From contig OY755045.1 in assembly GCA_963576565.1 (NCBI GenBank), positions 35,360,667-35,424,666 of the forward strand: DNA of 64,000 nt, read 5' to 3'. This stretch comes from Aspidapion aeneum (lineage: Eukaryota; Arthropoda; Insecta; Coleoptera; Brentidae). Positions 43,376-54,960 of the stretch are shown one piece after another. A program made the translations under genes and the position numbers. Positions within the stretch are counted from its first letter, which is position 1. Each line of letters opens with the position of its first letter. Under the pieces are notes generated by a model. The model ran no database searches and was not told where the DNA came from. It saw only the letters and a program-made list of their open reading frames with translations.

Positions 43376-44185
43376 TACCAGCCATTTTATACTGGTTTGT
43401 TAAAGGCTTATAATAGTGGAAATTGGTATAATATGGTACACTTGGATAATACGGCACATAGTTTATACAAATTACACGCGCTTTTTAAGTCCGGCTACAG
43501 TTTGTGACGATTAGGCAGAACTACAGCAACTGTGAGACATAGAAAGGAAATTCATAGCAGCTATCTAGCTTTAGCCGAGGATATACTACTTTTATAATTT
43601 TAAAATATTTTTGACTCTGTTGTGCTACATTTAAAAGTTTATAGAAACTAACAATGTGTTAGTATTTTTTTTTACTTTACATAATAAATGCACATTTTAA
43701 GTAGATTTTGTTTTGCATTTAAGTTGGAAAAAGTTTTTTTTTAACAAATCTTTAAACAATAATAAATCCATGCATTTTGGCACGGCAGTGTCCGGCCAAG
43801 TTCGCGGCGTAAACCATAGATAAACGACTTAGGTTCAGTCCGGTTAGTTTTAGATCGGCAACTTCAGCTGTTTGACAGATTTGACAGATCATTAACTCTG
43901 TGGCGCCCACTACTGAGCTGTTTCGCGAACTAAAAGGTGGCGGGAAATTTGAATCGCCTTTTACAATATTTTTTTTTTATTTTGAATGTTTTGGTGAAAT
44001 TTTTAATCTGTTAATATTTTATAAACACATAAAATGTCTTTATAAGATACAAACTGATTAAAAATGGTATTAAGTACAATAAATAAAATATTTTTTTTAA
44101 CTCAGATTTTATTGTTATTAAAAAAATTACAAATACCACATAAAACTAAATAAAATAATACAAAGACTAAATAAATTAATTTTCG
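43376..44185. other. Non-coding upstream stretch
   Basis: No coding exon or element seen. Bases 43775-43805 share GGCACGGCAGTG and AAGTTCGCG with 33513-33535. Confidence 0.4.
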
Positions 44186-44351
44186 GGCTGGTCCTCAGAA
44201 CAAGGTAGTAGGTAGTAGCCATATAAGAAGTGGGCATCCATTCATTTTTCCTTTTCATTCATTTTGGTTATGTTATGCCATGCTGATGATGTCTAAGGAG
44301 ACTGAAATATCTTTGTATACAGCTACTACTTCCTTGTTTTGAGGACCAGCC
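44186..44351. mobile_element. 166-bp MITE with GGCTGGTCCTCA ends
   Basis: Starts GGCTGGTCCTCAGAACAAGG and ends with the near-complement CCTTGTTTTGAGGACCAGCC, with an additional GTAGTAGC/GCTACTAC pair inward. Confidence 0.8.
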
Positions 44352-44469
44352 TTAAACTTAATTTAATTAGTCTTTGACCAAACCTTAAAAAATTCCTTTT
44401 ATATTGAATAAAACATACACAAAATAATAAATATTGTAATTGATTGATAAAAAACCATACAAATATATT

Positions 44470-44648
44470 CAGTGGCGTATATAGAAAAAAGTTTCGGGGT
44501 TGGCCCGAGACAGTTTTGGGGGGGCCCGAGACCTGATGAGGCTGTATTTTATGTTTGTATTCATGAACTATGTGGAAAATATCCAAAAAAATCTTAGCTT
44601 CGGGGGGGGGGGGGCGGGCCCCCCAGCCCCCCCGTATATACGCCACTG
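44470..44648. mobile_element. 179-bp hAT MITE, perfect 8-bp target duplication AATATATT
   Basis: Ends CAGTGGCGTATATA and TATATACGCCACTG; AATATATT lies at 44462-44469 and 44649-44656. It is an inverted sister copy of 43191-43375. The clean duplication defines the family as hAT-type. Confidence 0.93.
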
Positions 44649-45262
44649 AATATATTGATAAACCAAACACTGTTTTGTTTATCTTTGCTATTATTATTTC
44701 TTGTAAGTAAATAAACTCTTCTCAATGAAACAGTTATTCTTGAAGAGAACTATTCTTAAATGTTGACTTTTGGCAGCTTAACGAAGATCATGAGATTTAA
44801 AGTAGTATGTCCCGACCTTGGTTATGTAATTTGTGCAGTGTACTCTTCGAACCAGTATGGCTCATTAGTAGTCACATACCATATATAAGCTGAAAATCAT
44901 AAAAAAAACTATTACCCATAAAGGTATAAAATTAAAAAGGAATAAATTTATCCTTAGTACATACTGCATATGTTGTTGGGTAAGAGATCCGTGTCTGATA
45001 GTCACATTAAGAAGATGAAAACCACATAAACTATTGTTTATCTCGGTAAAAACAGCAAAAACTTTATGTAATAAAAAAAACCAACACATTCAACCTCAGA
45101 AAAGAAAATAATAAAACTTGCCTTAAAATCTCAACTTTGGATACTACAGACAGGAAAGTAATACCGAAAAAACATTGTTTTTGTTGAAAAACTGCAAAAA
45201 AATTGAAATTTAATAATGCGTCATTCACGCGTCATTGATTAATGACACCACAGCTTACTTCA

Positions 45263-46563
45263 ACCACAGATTAGGTAAATAAGTATAAAAAAAGATGGGA
45301 CACTCATTCTATGCCTCTTTTTTTAGTTCCTGACCAATCGAGCGCGGCGCTGCAATCGCCCAGCTGGCGCGGCGGCGGCAGCCGCCAATTTTAAAAATTA
45401 AATTTTGATTGCACCAAAATGTTTGCATTGTTTCATATCAAAAATGAAACAATGCAAATATTTTGGCAGTAAATTCAGAAAATAAAACTACATTATGTAT
45501 GTGGGTAGGTATTTATTATAAATAACTTATTTAAAACTTTATTAAAAGAAAATTAATAAATTTTTTATTGTATAATTCAACACACTAAATATGTAATACC
45601 AGTATTATAATTAATCTCTCTTAATAATAAACATGTGAGTTCCTTACATATATTAGGGGGCTAGCTCAGTCACAATATATCATATTTTATATAACACTTT
45701 TGTCCAGAGGTGGTTCGGTTGCTAATTTTAGTACACCATATTTGCCCAGGTAGAATATCCTAGGTCACGTAGTGAGTGCTGCTCTCTTGATCAGTTACCT
45801 ACCTTAGCATACACACCAAATTACCCTAAATGATCTATCCCGCTGTTATAATTGGTCTTGTTTTTGAAAATGTGAATTGTGAACACGAGCCCCACTCTAT
45901 GTGCATGTCAGTCATGTCTCCTTTGGAGTAGCTGGAAAAACAGTACCTGAAACAATATAAAATTGTAATATACAAACAATATTCTTTCTTCGGAATGTTA
46001 TAATTCCTATTTACGAAAAATGCTAGATAAGCAAACCGAACCCAGCCCAAGGTTTGAAATTTATAACCCACATCAGAGGATAGACATCAGCGTAGCTAAG
46101 GGGGGCCTGGCCCCCTCTGTTGGATCTCAGGCTGCCCTTATGTATTGCAGGGGTCCCCTGGATCACTACTATTAAAAAAATACAGATACAATATATGTGT
46201 ATCACAGAAAGCAAAGACGTAGGCCGCAGCCCCCTTCAGGCTGGCCACGCCGATGAAATTGGGCCTTTTGTTAAAATAAACCATGCAAATTTATTTTATA
46301 GGTTATGTTATATACTTACTTGAGATTATTAATAAATTCTTGAATTTTTGGCTGGCCGGTAAAATTTGGTTTCCTAAATACCAAAAATGTTGGTAAAAGC
46401 CGTAAAAATTGCAGTAAAAAACGAAAAAATGGAATTCCAGAAAATTCGAGACCGATCAGCTGGTTTTTACCGAAAAGATGGGCAGTAGCGGGTTGGGTGA
46501 GAATGAGCGGGGGTCTACGGTGGCGCCGCCATCGACTGGTCAGTGAAGCTCGAGTGACCAGGC
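45263..46563 (+). repeat. ~1.3-kb dispersed repeat, inverted copy at 55345-56660
   Basis: Collinear (in reverse complement) with 55345-56660 over the whole length. Shared blocks include CCACAGATTAGGT, the hairpin at 45414-45476, AATAATAAACATGTGAGTTCC and ACAATATTCTTTC. Also shared are CTGATCGG-type segments and GAGTGACCAGGC at the far end. Inside lie terminal-like inverted sequences CTGACCAATCGAGCGCGG (45330) and CGACTGGTCAG (to 46543). No coding remnant is recognised. Confidence 0.85.
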
Positions 46564-46807
46564 CCTGACTTCGACTAAAGGAAAGAAATAGTTTTAAAAT
46601 GAACTGGAAATAATATGCAGTAGAAGAGGTTTTGGTACCTGATTAAAAGGGGGACGGAAAATCCAAGCCACAGATAATTATTAAATAAAATAGAATAACG
46701 AAATAAACGCGCAACTGCAGCGCCTCTTTTGTGTTGTTTCGGAACCAATACTTAAGACCTGTCAATTTCTTAAGAGTTTCCTAGGCATGGCGTAAACTGC
46801 TGTATAT

Positions 46808-47215
46808 GCTACAAAGTTGAAATATGAGAGACTGATAGAAATTATGAACCTTGGAGAAAATAAGAAAACTCCAAAATTCTAATTTACTCCCCTCCCGTAT
46901 ACATATAAAGTTATGTAAAAGAAACTTTGCCCACTTCCAGAAGCGCTAGAGAGCTGAGCTTTGGCAGACTGATAGGAAGGAAATATGACAAAACTATAGG
47001 AAAAAATCCCAAAATTTTAATTTGCTTCGCTCCCTATAAATGTAAAAATATGTAAAAGTAACATTGCCCACTTCCAGAAACGCTAGAGAGCTGAGCTTTG
47101 GAAGGCCGATAGGAACTATGACATAACTATAGAAGAAAATTATAATACCCCAAAATTTTAATTAAGTTCCCGCCCTATAAATGTTAAGTTATGTAAGAGT
47201 AACATTGCCCACATA
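46808..47215. repeat. ~138-bp satellite-like array, left part
   Basis: Anchors near 46936 and 47072 match those at 33.9-34.2 kb. The array is cut at about 47215, in the phrase ACATTGCCCAC, and resumes near 49311. Confidence 0.85.
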
Positions 47216-47625
47216 GTCAGAGCATATTATTTTAAAAGGCTTTCCGTTTTCGGTCTAGAAGCAAATCATATTACTTTTTGGCAACAAACCATTTCCCCCT
47301 AATTTGACCCCGCTGAATCCGAATATCTCTGTTGCCAACCCAAAAAATCGACAGGGACGGAGAAAATCCCCCCAAACCCCCAAAAACCTGTTTTTTTTCA
47401 GTTTTATGCAATTTTCTCGAAAACTAACCCTTTTATTAAAAATTGCAAAGAACAGTTTTTTGTGGAGAATAAAATTCCTTTTCCAACGATGTTGGTCAAT
47501 AAGGTTAGGAAAAGCAAGTAGCTCTTCAGTGGCGTACGTAAATTGGGATTATTTAGAAAAAACATGTTTATTATATTAAATGCAATTCGTATCCCTTGGA
47601 ATTATTTATGTTTTACTGGATCGTC

Positions 47626-47902
47626 GGTATATGGGATAAAATAAAACTGGATATTTCAAGCTAAGCCAACGTTTCGATGTTTATTAACACCTTTATCAAG
47701 GCTAAAATGACAAAAAAAAATACACGTTAAAACTGATCTCTAAGCATTAATTAAGAAATATTTGAAAATTGATAGGTTTTTTAATTAATAAATTTTTTAC
47801 AAAAATAGTTAAGTTTTTTAAGGTACATTACAACCAGAAATAAAATACGCAACACACAAATAAACAATTAAAATTCCAGTTTTATTTTATCCCATATACA
47901 AA
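47626..47902 (-). mobile_element. 277-bp inverted-repeat element with a Penelope-like subterminal motif
   Basis: Ends TATATGGGATAAAATAAAAC and its exact complement. Just inside the left end, the minus strand reads CTTGATAAAGGTG, a short loop, then CATCGAAACGTTGG. This resembles the pseudo-LTR phrase of Penelope-like elements. No coding sequence. Confidence 0.7.
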
Positions 47903-48269
47903 AACAAAAACATAAATGTTTATTATATGTTTTTCAAAATTTTCTCAAAAACTACACTCTTTAGGAAAAAATATGTAGTATATTTTATTGTAGAACATAA
48001 CATTTTCTTTTAAAAACTTTATTAAAATGTCGGGTTGTTGCCATATTTAAGGCTTCAGGGGCGTACTAATATAAACTTATTTCCAAATATAACTGAAATA
48101 ATAATACTTTCGACCTTTTGTTTTTTGATCTTTTGTACTTTCGACCTTATTTTTTCGGCCTTTTGTACTTTCGACCTTTTGTACTTTCGACCTTGTATCC
48201 GCCGCTCTTTATTATCCACCGAAAAGCTAATAAGACACAAAATTGATTAGTTTGGATTGATCTTAAATA

Positions 48270-49000
48270 ATTTCTTTAAATTAAGAACACCACTGGAGCG
48301 GTAAATATAAAATAACTTCCACTTTATTATACATCGTTTGAAAGGAAATTTTATTGGCTATGACGAAGTGTAGAATACATTTTTTGATAAAGAGCTTGGT
48401 TTTTAAGAAAATTGAAAAAAACCTATGAAAAACATGTTTTTTTTTAATGATTTGTTGAAATCACCCCCATTGACGGACGTCGCTGGAGAGTTTGCTATAA
48501 GTCAAACCCCACTGAGTTTCACATTTTTAAAAGGGAATTTCCCTGCCTACAAAAAAGTGTAGAACAAGTTTTTTCATGTTAAGCTTAGTTTTTGAGAAAA
48601 TTAGATAAAAACTGTAAAATGGTTTATTTTCTGTTTTTTCAAAATTAATTTAATTTACGGATGCCCCTGAAGTTTTATTTATAAAACCGCTTTAATCATG
48701 TTACACGTCATTTTGAAGGAAATTTTATTAAGTATACCAAAATGTAATACATGGTTTTCTGTAGATATTAGTTTTTAAAAAAATTAAATAAATCTTGGAA
48801 AAAACATAGGTATTTTTTCAAGTTTTTTTAATTACTTCAACTAACGGACGCCGCTGGAGAGCTTGTTATTAGTCTAACTTTATTAAGTTATACCATTTTG
48901 AAAAGGGAATTTTATTGTCTACAATAAAGTATATAACACATTTTTCTTTTAGAAGCTTAGTTTTTAAGAAAATTTGAAAAAACCTCACACTTCAGATTTT
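48270..49000. repeat. Tandem array, ~195-bp unit, about four copies
   Basis: Each unit has a GGACG(T/C)CGCTGGAGAG-like block, a GGGAATTT block, AAAGTGTAGAAC-like text and AAGCTTAGTTTTTGAGAAAA, in that order. Confidence 0.75.
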
Positions 49001-49310
49001 GGGGGGTCTGGGGGGGTTTTTGGAGGTTTTTGCAACCATTAAAAAAATATATTTTATTATTTTTTAGTTATACAAATATATAGTTTGAATGTACACCTGT
49101 GACAATTTGGGCTTTTCAGCGGCAATTTAAAATTCCGCCGCCATTTTGGCCGCCATCTTGAATATCTCAGCCCCTGTCAATATTTCGAGTTGGCAACAGG
49201 GATATTCGGATTCAGCGGGGTCAAAATAGGGGGAATTGCCCATTTGCCAAAAAGTAATATAAAATGCTTCTAGAAAGTGGATTTTGCCGAATCTTGCCTG
49301 AACTAACATC

Positions 49311-49550
49311 CAGAAACGCTAGATAGCTGAGCTTTGAAAGACTGATAGGAACTATGATAAAACTATAGGAAAAAATTTAAAGACACCAAAATTTTAATAC
49401 ACTACGCTCCCCCATAAATGTCAAATTATGTAAAAGTAACATTGTCCACTTCTAGAAATGCTAGAAAGCTGAGCTTTGGAAGGCCGATGGGAACTATGAT
49501 AAAACTATAGAAAAAATATTAAAAACCTCTAAATTTTTAATAAAGCATTG
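49311..49550. repeat. ~138-bp satellite-like array, right part
   Basis: Two units, anchors near 49312 and 49456, same orientation as 46808-47215. Confidence 0.85.
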
Positions 49551-49629
49551 CAAAAGTTTTGAACAATATTCCGTATATTTCACTACTTTAAAATTTAAAT
49601 ATTATCCAAATCCTTTAAAAAGGAGTGAA

Positions 49630-50003
49630 ATCATAACAAAAACATTTCATGTAAAAAAATGTCAAGTAAGCGAAAATGGTATTCCCCAAAAAAAATTAGA
49701 TAAAAGTAAAGCCTAAGTTCTCTACTACAAATTTCAAAATGAAAGGTTCTTACTAGTTTGAAAATGTTTTCCTAAACTTGGCTATTACGGCTGCAAATGA
49801 CTCTTAGGCACAGTGCTAAATTAATTGAAGATAAAGAAGTTTAACTGTAATAGCAAAGTTTAAAAAACATTTCCAAACTAGTAAGAACCTTTCATATTGA
49901 AATTTTTATTAGAAAACTTGGCTTAACTTTTATCTCAATCCTTTTTATGGAATACCATTTTCGCGTACTTGGCTTTTTTTAGATGAAATGTTTTTGTTAT
50001 GAT
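49630..50003. mobile_element. 374-bp palindromic MITE, second copy
   Basis: Ends ATCATAACAAAAACATTT and its complement; same arms and the same CTCTTAGGCACAGTGC centre as 34376-34727. It again follows the satellite array directly. Confidence 0.9.
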
Positions 50004-50410
50004 CCAATTTTATATCTTTTAACACACAAATCATAACTTTACTAAATTGTGATTTTTTTTGTCTTTTATTCATTTAGAGCTGGAACGACCAATTGAATTC
50101 GTTTGCTTGTGCTGGCAGAAAAATTTAAATCCCCTCCAAGGCAGGTATAGTAATAATTGCCAATTATTTTATCTCCAACACTCACGTACATACATGATTT
50201 TCCCCATGTTTTCAGAGATGGCACCATAAACCGCGCGAAAGAACGCGTGTTTATGGTCAGCGGATGTCCAGGATCTCTACCTGTGCTCTGCCCAACACGC
50301 AAGGAGAAATAATGACAACTCTTAAGGAGCGTTTAGACTTTAGCACGTTATACGTTAGGCTGAAAATACACGCATATTTGTTCGCACTTGCCAAAGGCAT
50401 ATAAAAAGTA
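50004..50410. other. Stretch with an unassigned minus-strand frame (50066-50302)
   Basis: The 78-codon frame (MRVGQSTGRDPGHPLTINTR at its start) has no domain I recognise. It is better balanced in composition than neighbouring frames but is not supported as a gene. Confidence 0.2.
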
Positions 50411-50791
50411 TAGTGAATATCGGTCATAACGACATTGAACAGATCGTTTAATTTCGGTCGTTATAACCGAGCGTCGTTATAGACAAAAAAGGTAAAAAAC
50501 TGTGTTAAATATTTTTATTACAAAAAAGTGATTATATCTGTTCCAGTTTTCATTAAAAACTATTTAAAAAAAGTTAAAAACATAGAATATTTTCGGATGT
50601 ACATACGTATATGTAACTGTACATATAATGTTATGTGAGTATGTCGCTATATAAGTACGTTGTAATATGCGATGTCGTTATAGGCAACATGTCTTCAATG
50701 CATTTGCATAGAACTCGGTCGGGACCTTAATATGTCGTCGCTACAACCGATATGTCGTAATATCAGATATCGTTATAAGCGATATTCACTG
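50411..50791. mobile_element. 381-bp pogo/Tigger-like MITE, TA target duplication
   Basis: Ends TAGTGAATATCGGTCATAAC and the near-complement TATAAGCGATATTCACTG, flanked by TA at 50409-50410 and 50792-50793. Subterminal GTCGTTATA repeats are present. CAGTGAATATCG-type ends and a TA site are typical of pogo-group MITEs. Confidence 0.85.
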
Positions 50792-51590
50792 TAGTGATAT
50801 TTAATTTTTGACTTATTGGCTGAGCGGAGCAGCGTATACAGAACTATATACACTGCCGACAGAGTTTTTTGCGAACTAGACGCAAGGTAAGAAAAAGTCA
50901 CATTTATATTTTAAACCGGAACTTCACAATATATTCCTTGCTTGTGACTGCTTTAATATATTTTTATCTGCATCGACTATGAAATTTAATTTTAGACTAT
51001 TGGCTAATGACAAGAAAAAATTAAAATGCCTATTTTTGTCATTGAAATTGCAGTCTAACAACGCAACTTTTAAAACATAATTTTTTGCAAAACCATAACA
51101 GGGGTTTTGCATAGTTGAAAAAATAATACTAGTGTAGATCATGAAAATCGGCCCTGACACCATTCTTGCCGATTCTTATGTAAAATGACCTCCTAAATCC
51201 AAATATGAACTCCGTTTTGCCCCATCACCCCCCGGTTTCGGGGGAGACCCCCTACCTATTTTTACTGATTTTCGATAGTTTGGTGGGGCGGAAAGGATTT
51301 TTTTTGGCCTTAACATCATTATTTCTGAGAGACTGGAGAGTTTAGAGTTCTCAAACATCAAACATGAATATTTATAGCAAGGTGGTAAGCCATTTGTTAT
51401 GGGGGAGGGGGGGGGTGTTTTGCATAAATGGTAAATGGACATTGTCGATTTTACCGTTTTATATGCATTTTCTAAGTATTTATACAAAATTTTAGCTGCC
51501 AGCAGCTTAACGGTAAAGGTAATAAACATTACAGCAAAGTATAAAGCAACATATTAGTATATAAAAGTATATATATATATATACAGAAAC
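50792..51590. other. Non-coding stretch
   Basis: Nothing firm. A segment near 51170-51260 resembles 52565-52660 (TTCTTATGTAA, CCAAATA, CACC, TTTTGAGGG-type blocks), suggesting a further dispersed repeat. Confidence 0.4.
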
Positions 51591-51758
51591 CACTGGCGTA
51601 TACAAAAAATCGCCTTGGAGGGGCTTGGAAATTTTTTCCACTTTTATTTATTAACATATTTAAAAGTAGGAAAATAAATAGTTTTAACATAATCTATTTT
51701 TAGATTCTTGGGGGAGCTTTCGCCCCCAAGCCCCCCTCCCCCCTTGTATACGCTCATG
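51591..51758. mobile_element. 168-bp hAT-like MITE (GGCGTATAC ends)
   Basis: Ends CACTGGCGTATACAA and TTGTATACGCTCATG; CAGAAAC flanks both sides (51584-51590 and 51759-51765). Another member of the CAGTGGCG-type group with a 7-8-bp duplication. Confidence 0.8.
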
Positions 51759-51803
51759 CAGAAACTATAATAAAAAAATAAAATATTGTTGCTTTATTTG
51801 TGA

Positions 51804-52455
51804 ATGGGACGGCCGAGCACGGAACAAATACTACAATGTACGGAACTGGCCTTTGCGAGAAAGATTTACTCCCGGTCAGAAAAATGTCGCCAACGATCCT
51901 TATTAGTCCCGCAAGATAATATTTACTTGCCGCTTTTGCACATCAAACTTGGATTGATCAAACAGTTTGTAAAAGCACTGGACAAAACAGGCGACGCATT
52001 CATATTTTTGAAAACTAAATTTCCTCGTCTTAATGAGGATAATATTAAGGAAGTTGTTTTTGTGGGGCCCCAGATTAGACAACTTTTTTAAGATTCGACG
52101 TTTATTAAACACCTGAATCAAAAAGAAAAACGAGCTTGGTTTGCATTCTAAAAGGTGTGTAACCATAAAAGTGATGATTATGTCGCTCAGGTCGAGGAAT
52201 TGCTCTTAGCGATAAAGGCAATGGGACGTAACATGTCCCTTTAAGTGCACTTCCTTCACTCGCATCTCGACTTCTTTCCTGAAAATTTAGGATCAGTCTC
52301 GGATGAATACGGGGAACGGTTTCATCAAGACATCGCTAAGTTGGAAAAGAGGTTTTCAGGGAAGTGAAATGCAAGCATGTTGGCGGAGTACTACTGGTTG
52401 TTGAAACGAGAGGGTTGTACCTCAGGGTATAAAAGGAAAGCAGGCACCAAGTAAA
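51804..52455 (+). pseudogene. Pseudogene of a multicopy arthropod protein of unknown function
   Basis: The open part (51804-52091) reads LPLLHIKLGLIKQFVKALDK, then KFPRLNEDNIKEVVFVGPQI. After a stop the same reading frame family continues with HFLHSHLDFFPENLG, then EYGERFHQDIAKLEKRF and MLAEYYWLLKRE up to about 52455. From memory this block order occurs in many near-identical uncharacterised arthropod proteins, probably spread by a transposon. Several in-frame stops mark this copy as dead. I know no biochemical function for the family. Confidence 0.75.
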
Positions 52456-52480
52456 GGTATGAAAGTTCTTATTTATCAAT

Positions 52481-52935
52481 GGCGCACCCAGGAATATGTC
52501 TTGGGGGGCCCGACCCCTCTATAGCTTTTTGATGATAATTCTTGAGCCCTGGAATTATTTCCGCTGATTCTTATGTAAGACAACGTCCTGAATCCAAATA
52601 ATGCTTGCGTTTTCTTCTACCACCCACCATTTTTGAGGGAGAAGCCTTTTTACCTATTTTAATCATTCTTTGATAATAATTATAATATTATCGACATAAA
52701 TTTAAATTTTTAAATATGAAGAGAGTTATTTTAGTTTCAAACAATAATAAATATATGGGCACACCCAGAGGAGGGCCTTGGGGACAGCCCCCCCCCCAAG
52801 CCTTAGATTTTTTTACATATATTCCACATATTTGATAAAAAAAAATACAAAAAATAGCTTAAAATTGGACATCATAAGGCTTCGGGCCCCCCCAAGAGGC
52901 CTCGCCCCCCCCCAAGACATATTCCTGGGTGCGCA
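52481..52935. mobile_element. Fragments of CAGTGGCGCACCCAGG-type elements
   Basis: One end only at 52481 (TGGCGCACCCAGGAATATGT), then an element-like segment 52756-52935 bounded by GGGCACACCCAG and CTGGGTGCGCA. G/C homopolymer runs and TTTTTTACATATATTCCACA recall the interior of 43191-43375. The same end recurs at 63825. Confidence 0.6.
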
Positions 52936-54429
52936 ACTGCAGGAAAAAGCATTATCGACGCCTCTGTTTCCATGTTGGAATTTGGAAAAACTTAACAAGT
53001 ACCAAATGGTGCGGCGTGCCGAATTTTCAAAATAGGACAAATATTTTTAGGCAGCGGTGGGTTCGAGAAATTGGCGAACATGCACATACCTACATTCAAA
53101 CACATACGAATACGCCATTACAGTTTTTTCTGCATATTGACGTTTAGTGTGATACAAAACGCTAAAATTTAAGTAAAATATACTTATATACATTAGCGAT
53201 TTTTTTGAAAGAACCCGCACATAAAGAAAATTAATGATATATTTTTTGAAGTGTAAACTTCTGTGTGTTTAGCAGTTTTTGTGGGTAGTGAATTGAACGG
53301 CGTCAGGCTCGGCTATGTAACGCTCATTCGGGTGAAATCGGCTCGATTCGACTAACTGAGAAACATTCAGCGAGCGATATGATGATGCAGATGAAGGCCA
53401 GTACACAGAAGAGTTCGGTTCGATCCGCTTTGCAGAAAATGTTATGGGCCAGTATTATTAATTTCGCCTTGTTGAAGTTTACACATCTGCCGTGTGGTCT
53501 TAAGCACACACAATAATTTTTTTAAATTAAATTTTCGTTAAATACAATTTTGTAATACACAATATACTAAGCATAGACAAGTACTTAAACTATTTTTTCA
53601 TGACGTTAAATTAAGATTACATTTTCGTAAAAAATTCGGGTTCATGTAAGTAATTACAGAAAGCACCAAGGAGCTTATAAAAAAATATATATACCTACGA
53701 TTTATTATTTTTTTATTAATTTTTGTTTTTCTCTAAAAAAAATAGTAAAGTGTGGTTTTAGATATTTTTATTAAATTCATTTCAACAAACCATTTTCAGA
53801 GGTACAAAACCAGGTTGGCATTTTTTAACGTTCTGGTAAAAGAAAAGAGTTTAAATAAAGTCAAATATTAAAATAAACCGAAACTATGCTTACAAGGTGA
53901 CCTAACCTAACCTAATCGAACCGATTTTTTAATGTCAGTTTTCGTGTTTTTATTTAAACAGGAGAGATAAAATAAAAAAAAATTTGTACACCACTGAAAG
54001 GTGGTTATTTTTATTATGCGCATTTACTAAATGTGCAAAAATAATTATTGTTTCATGATTTTTAGAAAATTAATTAATTACAAGTCCACGAAATTGATAA
54101 AAACGATATCATCAAAACTATTAGATAATCGAGGGAATCATCATCGTATTAATCTTTTAATATTTTTAACCTATACCGTACTATACAGGAAAATTTAACT
54201 TTCTGCATGCATACAGCATGGACCAGCGAATATATATCATAAGCAATTTCAAGACTTGAGCAGTTTACGAATTTGACAAAAATCCGTGAACATGTTGACT
54301 TTGTTTTGGAGATTCAAACTTTGTTGATCTTGAGATATTTCCAATGAACTTGTAAAAAGGACAAGTTTATTGGATATTTCTAATCATCAGACCTTAGATT
54401 GACCATTACTTTTTATTTCGGAACGGGGT
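52936..54429. other. Non-coding AT-rich stretch
   Basis: No gene found. A three-unit CCTAA run lies at 53901-53915. Confidence 0.4.
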
Positions 54430-54449
54430 TTCGGTGATACATTTTTTAA

Positions 54450-54545
54450 ATGCCTTTTCATGCGAAAGCCTGTTCTATGCACGCAACAATTGCATTTTTA
54501 TGCCTCCACCTGCCGATAATAGAACGACGCGTAGCGGAGTTTTGT
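54450..54545. repeat. Dispersed repeat, second copy of 14715-14850
   Basis: Shares CTATGCACGCAACAA, an intervening CATTTTTATGCCTCCA-like part and GACGCGTAGCGGAGTTTTGT with the copy at 14.7-14.85 kb. Confidence 0.75.
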
Positions 54546-54599
54546 TAATAAGTATTAGAAACACAATTTTTTCGAGTGTGCGAGAAATATAAAAAATAC

Positions 54600-54960
54600 T
54601 TCGCCAATGTATGAGCACCTAAGCTCACACCTTAGGTACTATAATTATAGTGTACTAAACACTTAAATATATTTTATTCAACTCCAGACTCAATTACCTT
54701 TCGTTTTATACCACACAAGCCATATTTTCACATAAACGCTAATTTTTTAAATCTACCCCCAACATTTTATTTGGCTTGCGTTCGGTGGATTTTGTTCATT
54801 TTTAAATGGGACCATCTCGACTCAAAACCCACCCCACGTACCAAATTTCATTCAACTTAAGCAAGCGGTTTTTAAGTTGCGCGTTAGTCGTTACAGACAG
54901 AGAGACATACATAGAGACAGACATCATAATCGGAACATCTCCCAAATTTAAATATAAAAT
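54600..54960 (-). repeat. Inverted, single-unit relative of the 57765-58485 element
   Basis: In reverse complement it shares, in order, the ACAGACAGA simple repeat, AACCGCTTG, AATGAAATTTGGTAC, CCAAATAAAATG, TATCAAACGAAAGGTAATT-like text and the terminal TAGGTACTATA...TGTGAGCTTAGGTGC hairpin. It has one internal unit rather than three. Confidence 0.8.

Larger units (their letters stand above)
47216..49310. mobile_element. ~2.1-kb element inserted in the satellite array
   Basis: The ends are inverted: 47255-47345 (CTAGAAGC, ATTACTTTTTGGCAA, TTTGACCCCGCTGAATCCG, GTTGCCAAC) is complementary to 49170-49275. Between them lie a small inverted-repeat element (47626-47902) and a tandem array of ~195-bp units (about 48270-49000). 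Satellite sequence continues on both sides in the same orientation, so this is an insertion. Confidence 0.8.

Noticed and set aside
45250..46320. Splice-like signals (TTGTTTCAG, CAAGTAAGTATA) and an ATG frame on the minus strand of the ~1.3-kb repeat
   Set aside because: The copy at 55.3-56.7 kb does not keep the frame or the donor; no coding conservation between the copies.
50066..50302. 78-codon minus-strand frame with fairly normal composition
   Set aside because: No recognisable motif, no splice sites consistent with the transporter, and flanked by MITEs; not supported as a gene.
53901..53915. CCTAA repeated three times, the insect telomere motif
   Set aside because: Three units are too few to call an interstitial telomere; chance or a tiny patch is enough.
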